Shown piece after piece: positions 27,284-37,137 of a stretch of DNA of 64,000 bases. Position 1 is the stretch's first letter; each line of letters begins with the position of its first letter. Under the pieces are notes generated by a model that was not told the origin of the DNA, searched no databases, and worked only from the letters and a program-made list of their open reading frames with translations. The stretch spans positions 34,951,144-35,015,143 of the forward strand of contig NC_052392.1 in the NCBI RefSeq assembly GCF_009389715.1. Reading direction: 5' to 3'. Source of the stretch: Phoenix dactylifera (taxonomy: Eukaryota > Streptophyta > Magnoliopsida > Arecales > Arecaceae). Made by a program: the position numbers and the translations under genes.

Positions 27284-27296
27284 TGACGGTTGACCA
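27284..27296 (+). promoter_or_regulatory. Paired W-box-like motif upstream of receptor kinase
   Basis: TTGACGGTTGACC contains two TTGAC cores 7 bp apart; the second is a full W-box (TTGACC). WRKY factors bind such sites in defence-related promoters. It lies about 530 bp before the kinase start codon. Function is inferred from the motif only. Confidence 0.4.
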
Positions 27297-27821
27297 ATTC
27301 CTCCCTTCTTTTTCTGACCATCTGGAAACGGTAAAACACTAAAAAAAACTAAAAACAGAAAAATCTTTCCAAAAGATCCTCCCCAATCACCAGCCACCCA
27401 TTCCATGATCACATGTATCTAGAATACGATGGCAGTCCCTGGCCCACCGACCGATGGACTCTCTCACCAAATCTTCGCATCAAAAATAAATATCTCTCTC
27501 TCTCTCTACATTCCGTGTTAGCTCTGCCATACTCTCTCGCCAGTCGCCAGCCCTTTCACGGCCCCAGGTTAGATCCGCCGCACGATGGAAACTTTACTTC
27601 CATCTAGGGTAAGACACGTAATCCCCAATATTCGTGCTTTCCAAAGCTAATGCTGAACACGACTTTCATGTGCCACGTGTACATCATGGACTATCAGACG
27701 TCAAAACTGTCTGCCTTCCAGCGGACGTTGCCCGGGTCCTGGTCGTCTCCTCTCTTCCCTATTTCTAACCCTTCGTCCGACTCTCCACCCGGTGAGAAGG
27801 GAAGCCGAGAGCGAGAGAAAA

Positions 27822-30386
27822 ATGGAGCTGAAAATGGGATTTTTATCCTCCTCCAGTACTCCTGCCCTCCTCCTGCTCTTGCTCTCCTCTCTGCTCCTCC
27901 TCCGCCGCTTCCCCCTCGCCGGTGCGGCCGACATCCCCCTGGGCTCCACCCTCACCGCCTCCAACTCCTCCTCCTGGACCTCCAACAACAAGACTTTCTC
28001 CGTCGGCTTCGTCTCCGACCCCGAGAACCCCTCCCTCTTCCTCGCGGCCATCACCTACTCCGCTGCCATCCGCGTCTGGACCGCCGTCGGCGCCGACAAC
28101 ACCCCCGCCGCGGTCGACTCCGCCGCCTCCCTTCAGCTCCGCTCCGACGGCGACCTCCGCCTAACTAACGGCTCCGGCTCCGTCGTCTGGCAGTCCAACA
28201 CCTCTGGGAAGGGCGTCACCACCGCCTCCCTCAGCGATAGCGGCAACCTCGTCCTCCAGAACGGCAGCGGCTCCACCGTCTGGCAAAGCTTCGACGAGCC
28301 CACCGACACCATCGTCCAGACTCAAAATTTCACCGTTAACCAGACTCTGAGGTCCGGGATCGACTACTCCTTTTCTCTTAATGCTACTGGAAACCTCACC
28401 CTCACTTGGAACAACAGCGTTTCTTACTTCAATAACGGATTCAATTCATCATTTACTGCCAATAAAACCCTTACTTCCCCGGTCTTGACCCTCCAGACCG
28501 ATGGAATTGTTTCTCTCTATGATCAATCGCTCTCGACTTCGGTTGTCATAGCTTATAGCAGCGATTATGGCGAGAGTGGCGTGGCGATGCGGTTCTTGAG
28601 GTTGGATACTGATGGGAATTTGAGGGCCTACAGTGTTCCCAGTGGCAGCACCACCCCCGTCGACCGGTGGTCGGCCGTGGCGGACCAGTGCAAGGTCTTC
28701 GGCTGGTGCGGCAACATGGGAATTTGTAGCTACAATGAAACATCGCCGGTCTGCGGCTGCCCGTCAAGGAATTTTGAGCTTGTCGATCCGAGTGATAGCC
28801 GGAAGGGGTGTAAGATGAAAACCGAGATCGCAGATTGCCCTGGTAATTCTACCATGCTGCAATTGGATAATTCGCAGTTCTTGACCTACCCGCCGGAGAT
28901 CACGACGGAGCGGTTCTTTGTCGGGATCACAGCATGCCGGTTGAACTGCCTTTCGGGCAGCTCTTGTGTTGCCTCCACCGCCCTAGCTGATGGGTCCGGC
29001 TATTGCTACCTAAAGGTATCAAATTTTGTCAGTGGGTATCAGTCTGAGTCTCTCCCGAGCACTTCATTCGTCAAGGTCTGTGCTCCTGCTCTTCCAAACG
29101 AGCTATCATCGGCTTCAGTCAATATCCAGAAGGATTCATCTACAGTGAAAGGTTGGGTGGTAGCTGTTGTGGTGGTGGGCACTATCTTGGGGTTGATGGC
29201 TTTGGAGTGGGGGCTGTATTGGTGCTTCTGCCGGAACAGTCCTAAGTATGGCCCTTCATCAGCTCAGTATGCACTTCTTGAGTATGCTTCCGGTGCTCCT
29301 GTGCAGTTCTCATATAGAGAGCTACAGCGTTCGACAAAGGGATTTAAAGAGAAGCTTGGGGCAGGGGGATTTGGAGCTGTTTACAGGGGGGTCCTTGCAA
29401 ACCGGACCATTGTTGCAGTGAAGCAGCTTGAGGGGATTGAGCAAGGGGAGAAGCAGTTCCGGATGGAGGTAGCCACCATAAGCAGCACCCACCACTTGAA
29501 TCTGGTCAGGCTGATTGGTTTTTGTTCCGAGGGACGACACAGGTTGCTAGTTTATGAGTTCATGAAAAATGGTTCACTGGATCATTTCCTCTTCTCTAGG
29601 GAGTCGTCGGGGAAGTTAAATTGGGCGACTCGCTTCAGTGTGGCCATGGGGACTGCAAGAGGGATCACTTACTTGCATGAAGAGTGTCGGGATTGCATTG
29701 TCCACTGCGATATAAAGCCAGAGAACATTCTCCTTGATGAGAACTACAATGCCAAGGTCTCAGATTTTGGTCTTGCAAAGCTCATACATCCCAAAGACCA
29801 CCGGCACCGGACGCTGACCAGTGTTAGAGGGACTAGAGGTTACTTAGCTCCAGAATGGCTCGCAAATCTCCCGATCACATCAAAGTCCGATGTTTATAGC
29901 TACGGGATGGTGTTGCTGGAGATTGTGAGTGGGCGGCGGAACTTCGATGTCTCAGAAGGGACTGGCAGGAAGAAGTTTTCCATATGGGCGTATGAAGAGT
30001 TTGAAAATGGGAACATCAGAAACATCGTGGATGAGAGCCTTGCTGAGCAGGATGTGGACATGGAGCAACTGGAAAGGGCAGTACAGGTGAGCTTCTGGTG
30101 CACCCAAGAGCAGCCGTCTCTGAGGCCATCCATGGGGAAAGTGGTGCAGATGTTGGAAGGGATCATGGAGATTGAGAGGCCTCCTGCTCCAAAGGCTACA
30201 GATTGCTCACTTAATATCACCAGTGGCACTTTAAGTGCTAGTGCTCTCACTACTTTTGCTGCCTCAGCTCCTGCAACCTCTTCATCAAGTGCATATCCAA
30301 CTACAGGTAGCTCATCATTCATTTCCAGGAGGAACTTAGAGAAAGCTTCCTCGTCGCTTCTTGCTTCAGATCAATCTACCACATAA
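27822..30386 (+). CDS. G-type lectin S-receptor-like serine/threonine-protein kinase (At1g34300-like)
   Basis: A single uninterrupted exon encodes 854 aa. The ATG at 27822 is preferred; the frame extends ten codons further only to a GTG. Order of parts: signal peptide (about 1-35), B-lectin domain starting IPLGSTL (about 38-155), S-locus glycoprotein region, Cys-rich EGF-like segment (about 288-314, CKVFGWCGNMGICSYN), PAN/apple domain (about 337-421), one membrane helix (about 444-471, VVAVVVVGTILGLMALEWGL), then the kinase. Kinase signatures are GAGGFGAVYRG (about 513), VAVKQLEG, HCDIKPEN (about 627), DFGLAK (about 647), GTRGYLAPEW and SDVYSYGMVLLE. The catalytic Lys, Asp and DFG Asp are all present, so it should be active. 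HCD in place of HRD marks it as a non-RD kinase, as is usual for this group. The C-tail is Ser/Thr-rich. Many NxS/T sites lie in the ectodomain. The 5' third is extremely C-rich and the 3' end is near neutral, a gradient typical of monocots. The ligand is unknown. Confidence 0.95.
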   Translation: MELKMGFLSSSSTPALLLLLLSSLLLLRRFPLAGAADIPLGSTLTASNSSSWTSNNKTFSVGFVSDPENPSLFLAAITYSAAIRVWTAVGADNTPAAVDSAASLQLRSDGDLRLTNGSGSVVWQSNTSGKGVTTASLSDSGNLVLQNGSGSTVWQSFDEPTDTIVQTQNFTVNQTLRSGIDYSFSLNATGNLTLTWNNSVSYFNNGFNSSFTANKTLTSPVLTLQTDGIVSLYDQSLSTSVVIAYSSDYGESGVAMRFLRLDTDGNLRAYSVPSGSTTPVDRWSAVADQCKVFGWCGNMGICSYNETSPVCGCPSRNFELVDPSDSRKGCKMKTEIADCPGNSTMLQLDNSQFLTYPPEITTERFFVGITACRLNCLSGSSCVASTALADGSGYCYLKVSNFVSGYQSESLPSTSFVKVCAPALPNELSSASVNIQKDSSTVKGWVVAVVVVGTILGLMALEWGLYWCFCRNSPKYGPSSAQYALLEYASGAPVQFSYRELQRSTKGFKEKLGAGGFGAVYRGVLANRTIVAVKQLEGIEQGEKQFRMEVATISSTHHLNLVRLIGFCSEGRHRLLVYEFMKNGSLDHFLFSRESSGKLNWATRFSVAMGTARGITYLHEECRDCIVHCDIKPENILLDENYNAKVSDFGLAKLIHPKDHRHRTLTSVRGTRGYLAPEWLANLPITSKSDVYSYGMVLLEIVSGRRNFDVSEGTGRKKFSIWAYEEFENGNIRNIVDESLAEQDVDMEQLERAVQVSFWCTQEQPSLRPSMGKVVQMLEGIMEIERPPAPKATDCSLNITSGTLSASALTTFAASAPATSSSSAYPTTGSSSFISRRNLEKASSSLLASDQSTT

Positions 30387-32757
30387 GTACGTACCTCACA
30401 GAGCCTCAAAACTTGCTTTATGTCTGTATACTTGAAAAACCTTAGTCCCACAAGGGCAATCAGGAAGAAGGAGAAGACACCACATTTCAGTTACTGTATT
30501 ATGCTGCTTTTTGAATAATGTAATTAGCAGGAGGTAATTCTCCACCAATTCACTCTGTACTTTCATCTGAACTAAGATATGGGAAGCTTATTGCGTTGCG
30601 TGTATTAATAACAAGCTGGGGTGTCTTTCTGTTTTTTAGAATTCAATTGGTGAAAAAAAAAATGCCGGTTGAATGATGAAATATAAAATGCAGTACTGTA
30701 GTTTTGATTCAGGAAATTATGAGAATGAGGTACTTGTCCATCCTTCACAGTTTACAAGTTCATCGGAACTGAGGTACAGGGAGCTAATTGCTGTTTATCA
30801 ACTATTAGAAACTGACGATCATTGTTTCTAACTTCAACTGGTGACAATCTTCTAGTTGAATGATCAGATGTACACAAGCCTGCATTTTGTTTGGGCTATG
30901 ACCTTTCATTTGCTATTATTTGTGCTCGAGTGAGCAGGGATTAATCTCTTGATGCCTGTTCCAATGCAACTTTTTTGTGCTGTTATTTTGGAATCAGTGT
31001 GAGATTTATTGTTGCCTGGACACTCTCAGATGCTAATTCACTTGTAGTATTGGTTGCTGCATCATAGAAATATTTTAGATCTCATTCGTTGAGGCATTGC
31101 TTATACATGCTCCCAGATTTGGTTATTTTCAGTTATTCTTATTAGTTGAAGCTGAGGTATGATAGTTTATTAGGTCATTTATGTCATATCTGATGTATGA
31201 AATACGGCTGCTTACTCATTTCTAATGTTACTTTCCTGCATCACAGAATTTGGAGATTCCCTCATTAAAATATTTCTTGCAGATCTGTTGGCTTTAATAA
31301 TTATCATCCTTTGTTGTGGCAAAGTATTTACCATATGAAATTATACATCGTCTGTTACCACTTATCACTCATCTTCTTTCGCCATGATAAGAATCATAAA
31401 TGTGCAAAGGAACTTAACATAATGACACAAAGTGTAGATATTTGCCTCGCAGAGCCGAGGCATCTGCAGGAAGTATCAGACATCATAAACCTGATAGTAG
31501 TTAAAATTTGAAATACCCTGTGGAAGAAATGCCTTAGGCGTTGCTGAACCATGATTTTATGCGAACCATGCCCAGAGCTTCTGCCAATAATCAGGCAAGA
31601 AATATGGCAACTATGAGTTGGCTTGCAACTCTGTGAGGCTGTGCCCAGCCTTGGGCTTAGTAGACCAAGTTTCAAGCTTTTGCTTACATTTCCAATTCCG
31701 ACTTCTCCATTCTTTTTCCTGGTCCATTTTGTTCGCTTTCTCCCCTGGGACTGTTGATAAACAGTCTTGTATTTTGTTTTGAAGTCCCATAGTACTTCAA
31801 CATTTTGCCTGCCTTCCAGAAAAATAGATGTGTCAAAGTTCTTTGGTCTCTCAAGTTCCGTCAGTGGAATGGAAAGGAGGAGAGGAAAAAGGAGAGTAGA
31901 AAAGAAAGAGAAGGATGAGTATTAAGGGAACCAGCTTCTCTTTGAAAATATTATCCATCCGCATATATTTGCATCGTAATATAAGATAATATAACAACTA
32001 CAACAAGTAATCGTAATAAAAATGATAATGATTCATTTTTTGAAGAGTAATAATGATAATTCATAAAAATTGAGATTGAACAATTTGAGGACAACTAATC
32101 ATTAGGGAACAGTTCAGCCAATGACAAATTAAACATACTTGAATTATCGCAATGTCTTTAGTGATATGAAAAATAGCTTTTTTCCTCCCTTTCCTACGAT
32201 GTCATGAACTCATGGCATGAGTGACTGAATCTTCTACTCCAATATCATTCTTCACTTAGATCTTGGTACATGAACTTTCCATGCAAATATGTGTCTCAAT
32301 GTTAGCGGTGTAGAACAACATGCTACTTGACGCTAATCAAACATGCTGGCCTAGGATCCAAAACAAACATCAATTAAATCAACCAACAGCAGTGGAAGAA
32401 AAAAGAGAGGAAGAGAATGACAAATTTATTCGAAAGAAAATAAAAGCTAAAACAATATGTTTGGCTCCCACTCTCAAAGATGTCTCATTCTTTCCTTCTC
32501 TAACTCTCTCCCCTTCCTAATAAAACCACATACTCTCTCCTACTACAAGACAAAAACAAACACGTCGCCACATTAAAAGATGAAAACATCACTATCCTAA
32601 TTCAACTGAAAAATAAACTTAAAAACATTATGCGTAAGGCTCAACTTAACTAAAGTGGACTAGCACTAAAAATAAATTCCAAATAAAATAAGGACTTAGC
32701 AATGAATCTCAACATGTAGAGCCAAGGAAGTCCCCCTTCTATGCCACTCATATGCCA

Positions 32758-32762
<5 letters not shown>

Positions 32763-32811
<49 letters not shown>

Positions 32812-32826
32812 ACTCACTCATGCACA
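32763..32826. repeat. (CT)n microsatellite with (CACT)n tail
   Basis: About 22 CT units are followed by CACT units and a short CA run. Confidence 0.92.
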
Positions 32827-33589
32827 CACACAATGGTGATGCGGGCTTCCATTGATGAAGTTTTTTTTTGGGTGGATAATTGAGGACCTAGAGAAACAAC
32901 TTCAGGATCTGATCCCATTTATGTTGATCGCTACTTAAATATCTTCCATTGGTAAGCATGAACCAGTGATTATAATTTGATTAAATTTTTTGTACTTATA
33001 AACCATCGTATTTGGTATTAGCTTTATAACAATTATAGTTAACCTTTAAGTTACTACATATTATATGAAAAGAAGGATCATCATGGTTTTTATTTCATTC
33101 AATTTTTTCTTCTCTTCAAAACTCTTAGAGGGAAAAAAAAGAACTTCTTCCTTTCTCCCAAACACTAGTGCAGCAAGAATGCTAACCATCAAACTCAGCT
33201 AGTTTGGATTGGTATAATGAATCATCATTCATCAAGATGCTCTGGTATCCTTGAACATCAAAATTTCTGTTTTATAGTCTGAATGCTATCTATGACCGGC
33301 TGTCGACCTAACTCAACCCTCCACCTCTTTTCATTTGTATCATACTGGTTGCAGATATTAAATTTATGAACCTATATTATCTTGGTAAATTTACTACTAA
33401 GTTTCTATTACAGTTAAATCGAAAATCAATATCAGTCAGTCAGTCTTTTAGTCATGGTTCTGATAGCTGAATAGTTCTAATTCTTCTCCAAGAGGAGGCC
33501 TGATCGTAACTCTGTATAAAGCACAGCTTTTAAAAATATGTGGAGCTTTTTTGACTGCATCACCTCAACCCATGTCTATCTTGTTTTGA

Positions 33590-33935
33590 ACAGTATCCCC
33601 TGAATGCTCTCATGCCCTTGATAGATGCAGCCCCAGCAGGCTCAACCCTCAATGTTGTATGTAGAGCAAATCCTGTCCTTGATGCAGCAGCAGCAAGCAG
33701 CTGTGATAGGCCAGATGAGGACGAGTCTTGGTGTGGCTAGCAGATTCAACATACGTCATGGTAAAGTAGCAGCATTATGAAGCAGCGGGGTGCTGACAGG
33801 GGATTTTCCTGATTTCGAGCACGAGAGGAGAGCTGGAGAGCAAGATGCCAGGACTCTGTTGTCAGCTGAACTGTGAGGTGCCATCTATGAAGGGCAGACT
33901 GGAGAGAGGGCCAAGCCTCCATACCTGTAAGACTC
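33590..33935 (+). pseudogene. Degenerate Gln-rich coding-like fragment, unidentified
   Basis: One frame reads MQPQQAQPSMLYVEQILSLM, then QQQQAAVIGQMRTSL and SRFNIRHG before a stop. Further protein-like sequence (GDFPDFEHERRAGEQDARTL) follows in the same frame and is again interrupted. Composition and continuity across stops suggest a decayed exon or retrocopy of a Gln-rich nuclear or RNA-binding type protein, but I do not recognise the parent. It could be chance. Confidence 0.25.
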
Positions 33936-34610
33936 TGTTGAGGAGGCAAAATGAGTGATGCCAACAATGTTTATCTTGGCAGCATGCAAGCTTTCAAACT
34001 ACATGTTGCTTAGAACCTTGAGGGGTGTGCATATAGCTGTATCATGGGTGAATTTACTTAGAACTTGCAGGCACTGGTCCTTTTGATACCATGATATGTG
34101 TCCCTGAGAATCATTGTATTTGTGGTAGGCTTTTCTAAAGATACAAGGGTGGAAGCATGGATGATGTTGCTATCGCCTTCTTGCACCCTAGATTATATGT
34201 TCTTTTTGTCGGCCATATCTTGCATTTAGCAATTATTGAAAAAAAGCATTATCTTTCCCAAATTACAGTTAAGCATAAAACATTCTTTCTTGAAGCAGAC
34301 ATGTAAATTCTTTTTTATAAATCAATTCATATGTGACGGCCGCAGAAGAGGAGAAGTTTACTGCAACGTCCTAAACCAAAGCAATTTTCTGAAAGAGCCA
34401 GTGCCGAGTATGTAAGACTAAGTCTGCTGAAGCTGTAGTTTGTCTCAGTCAGGAATTTAACATGAAGTTTCAGGGTATAATTTCTTGGCAGATATCCTAA
34501 GAGATGAAGGAATGAAGAATAATGAAATATTTCACATTTAAGAATTACCACCAAATCTAGAGACTTGAATCCTCTTAAAGGAGGATCAGTTTTCCTTTTA
34601 AATTTTGCCC

Positions 34611-34833
34611 TAATATTTGGTGGCCCTATCACATCATATTTAGTGGGCAACATTGACAAATGGTGCTTGGTGATAGAATATTTCCTGGTTCTGCTACATG
34701 TCTCTATTAGGATTTGTACTTTATTCTATGGTGGCCCTATCACATCATATTTAGTGGGCAGTATTGACAAAATGGAACTCAGTGAGAGAACATTTCCTAG
34801 TTCTGCTACATGTCTCTATAAGGATTTGCAAGG
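34611..34833. repeat. 111-bp tandem duplication (two copies)
   Basis: The word GGTGGCCCTATCACATCATA recurs at 34619 and 34730 (period 111). It is followed in both copies by TTTAGTGGGCA, TTGACAAA, a TTTCCT(G/A)GTTCTGCTACATG block and GTCTCTAT. A few substitutions and one indel separate the copies. Confidence 0.9.
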
Positions 34834-35529
34834 CATTGGATGAGATATATGATTTCTTGCAATTTAGGCTTCTTAATTAAAATATTATGGTAAATATGAT
34901 CTATAAGAAAATTTGTCTTACATTGTTGTGCTAGGTGAGTTGACTGGTTCTTGGAAGCAAGAATCTTTTAGTACTAAAACCTATCCCTTGAATATGCTCC
35001 TATAACCTGCTCCTGACCTTGTACCTATACTGTGATCTGCATAGAGAGGGTCTTTCATTCTCACTCCCTATCTAATTCCAAATCCTGCTTTGGATGTGTA
35101 ACAAGCAAATTGGTGGCAGGGATGACTACTTAAATAGGATGGGATCCTATAACCATAAAAAAATTAAAAATATGCGAAAAAAAAAACATAAGTTAAACTA
35201 ATGACCTAGAAACTTGTATATGCTCGTGGAATAATATAATTAAGTAATTACAACTTTCAAGAAAAATGTCTCATATTGCTTGAAACATTGCCATCTGAGT
35301 CATGGATAATATGCGTAACCTATTAAAAGTTTGCAAAAGTGAAGGACCAAATAAGTTCCATAGAAATATTTGATATCTGCTCATCGACCCATAAACGTTG
35401 AAGAGAATGTCGCTGTAAAGAAAAAAACAATGCATCCGACATTCCTAGTTATGATAAACTCAGTTGGTGGCCTACCTTAGTGGACTTCGAAGATAAATTT
35501 GCCACTTTTACATTTAATAACTATAACGT

Positions 35530-35872
35530 CGTAACAATTCAGGACCTTACCCAAAATGGCCAGTCAGAAAGTATTATTTGGTTCAAGCCCTGACGTCCTC
35601 ATCAGACTAAAAATTCAAATTCATTCAAATTTAATTACAAACACCACGGTCGGCCCATGGTCAGCTTCAATGGATCTGTGTTGCAGTGTTCGCTAATCCA
35701 CATAGGCTACGAGCCGGATTTGCTATGATACCATTTGTAACAACTTAGGATCTCTTCAAAATGGCTAACTAGAAAGTATTATTTAGGTTCCTTAATTTTA
35801 TATAAGTACTCAAGATCTACTTAGCAAATAATCGATATGGGACTAAACACATGCCCGTATAGGTCCTCACAA
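35530..35872 (-). mobile_element. TRIM-like miniature LTR retrotransposon
   Basis: The right copy (35736-35872) reads on the minus strand from TGTGAGGACC to GTTGTTACA, i.e. TG...CA termini, about 137 bp. Two bases further, at 35733-35722, is TGGTATCATAGC, close to the initiator-Met tRNA primer-binding site TGGTATCAGAGC. After about 120 bp of internal sequence a second, internally deleted LTR copy follows at 35603-35530, sharing AAAGTATTATTT, AAAATGGC and the GTTAC end. Flanks AACGT and AACAT could be a decayed 5-bp target duplication. There is no coding capacity, so it was mobilised in trans if at all. Confidence 0.7.
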
Positions 35873-36648
35873 ACATTATCAATAATTATCAAATATATTT
35901 CATTTATAATATATATATATTTTATTCTTTAATTTTTTTATTATTTTTCTATTATCATCAAATTATGTTTTCATTCCTCTTCATGTATGTACCTGTATCA
36001 TTTTTGGAACATCATTATAAAAAAATATAATGAAAATAATAAACAATAACATTAAAGTATAGTATTATTGGTTATCACATAGAAACAAACTTTAAAAGTA
36101 TGTTACCAAACTTGCGATGTAACACTTATAGAGTCATATGAGGGTCTATAGAACCAACAGCATACCAAGACGTTTATCCTATTGACCTAGGAAATCTGTT
36201 TGACATCATCATAACCCTGTCGGTCTTGCAAAATATCAAAAACCAAATAGTTTCCTATATATGTACGTTATTAGTGCACTGCATCAATCCTCGACTCTCT
36301 TGATTAGGGCCGACCAAATCGTTAGGTAGTCGTCTAAGGCTTCGACCCAAAAAAAACCCATCATAGAAAAAGCCTCAGACAAAATAAATAAATAAAAAAA
36401 AACCCTCTCTACGAGTACATCTTAAGCTAACCCACTATATGAAAGACTTTAAAATAAACCAATCTTAAGCTTCCAAATACATCGAGCCGCCTCTGCCCAC
36501 GATGAAATTGCGCTCTCACTCGAGAGCAGAGCAGCCGGTACTTGAGCGAAAATCTTGCCCTTTGGGACATTAGCTGAACTTGGACATGCTATTCAGACCA
36601 AGCTATCCGGTCAGGACGGAAGGACGAGATTCGCTCTGCCAGATCTGG

Positions 36649-36690
36649 ACGGCCCACGGAGGGCCCACGGAGGACCCACGGTCTCCTCCG
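36649..36690 (+). promoter_or_regulatory. Triple CCCACGG repeat in POLLUX promoter
   Basis: Three CCCACGG units occur in a row (GGCCCACGGAGG, GGCCCACGGAGG, ACCCACGGTCTC), roughly 450-490 bp before the start codon. A palindromic G-box CACGTG follows at 36777-36782. GGCCCA-type elements resemble TCP/site-II boxes of housekeeping genes. Role inferred. Confidence 0.35.
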
Positions 36691-36776
36691 TCCCGTCGCT
36701 ACCTGTGACTTGACAGCCAACCGGAACGTACCTATTATTCTCAAACAGTATTAACCGCCGTCACGGGTCCCTTCTT

Positions 36777-36782
36777 CACGTG
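36777..36782 (+). promoter_or_regulatory. G-box (CACGTG) upstream of POLLUX
   Basis: A perfect CACGTG palindrome about 355 bp upstream of the POLLUX ATG, a bZIP/bHLH core site. Confidence 0.4.
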
Positions 36783-37137
36783 CGCCGCACATGCTTCCCC
36801 CGGCGCGCTCGGACGGACCTCGTCCGTCGATTACCGCCCGCCATCGACCACGGACTGTACGATTCGGGTTACGTATTGCCCCACTAATTCTTGCTGGATC
36901 CCACCACCCCTCCCTCCCTCCTCTCTGAGCCCTCTCCTCCTCTCCATCGATAAATAATTAAAATATTCACTTAAAAATTAATACTTCCGTTATCAGATCC
37001 CATTGTTTGCGTCTCGGAGAACTGGAACTCCTCTGAGCTCCTATGATTCCTGATAAATAACCCAAGAAAGCGAAAAAAGGAAACTACTTGTTCTTGAAAA
37101 TAGATTAAAATTTAAAACAGGTAGACCTCTCGGGAGG

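Larger units (their letters stand above)
24962..27821. other. Intergenic region between divergent XRCC2 and receptor kinase
   Basis: The genes are divergent, so both promoters must lie here. A retrotransposon RNase H relic occupies about 25255-25722. Beyond it to about 27180 the DNA is AT-rich with no gene recognised. From about 27180 to 27821 the base composition rises, with a paired W-box-like site and a (CT)n run near 27490-27507, consistent with the kinase promoter and leader. Confidence 0.55.
30387..37137. other. Intergenic region between receptor kinase and POLLUX
   Basis: No gene is supported. Contents: kinase 3' flank (to about 30620), a long (CT)n tract at 32763-32807, an unassigned Gln-rich degenerate coding-like patch at about 33590-33935, a 111-bp tandem duplication near 34611-34833, a TRIM-like LTR element at 35530-35872, and the POLLUX promoter (about 36480-37137). 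Confidence 0.5.

Noticed and set aside
27792..27821. Ten-codon N-terminal extension of the receptor kinase
   Set aside because: It begins with GTG, not used as a nuclear plant start, and adds a charged stretch before the signal peptide; ATG 27822 is preferred.
31311..31675. Frames on both strands downstream of the receptor kinase
   Set aside because: No family motif and no splice-consistent neighbours; probably 3' flanking DNA.
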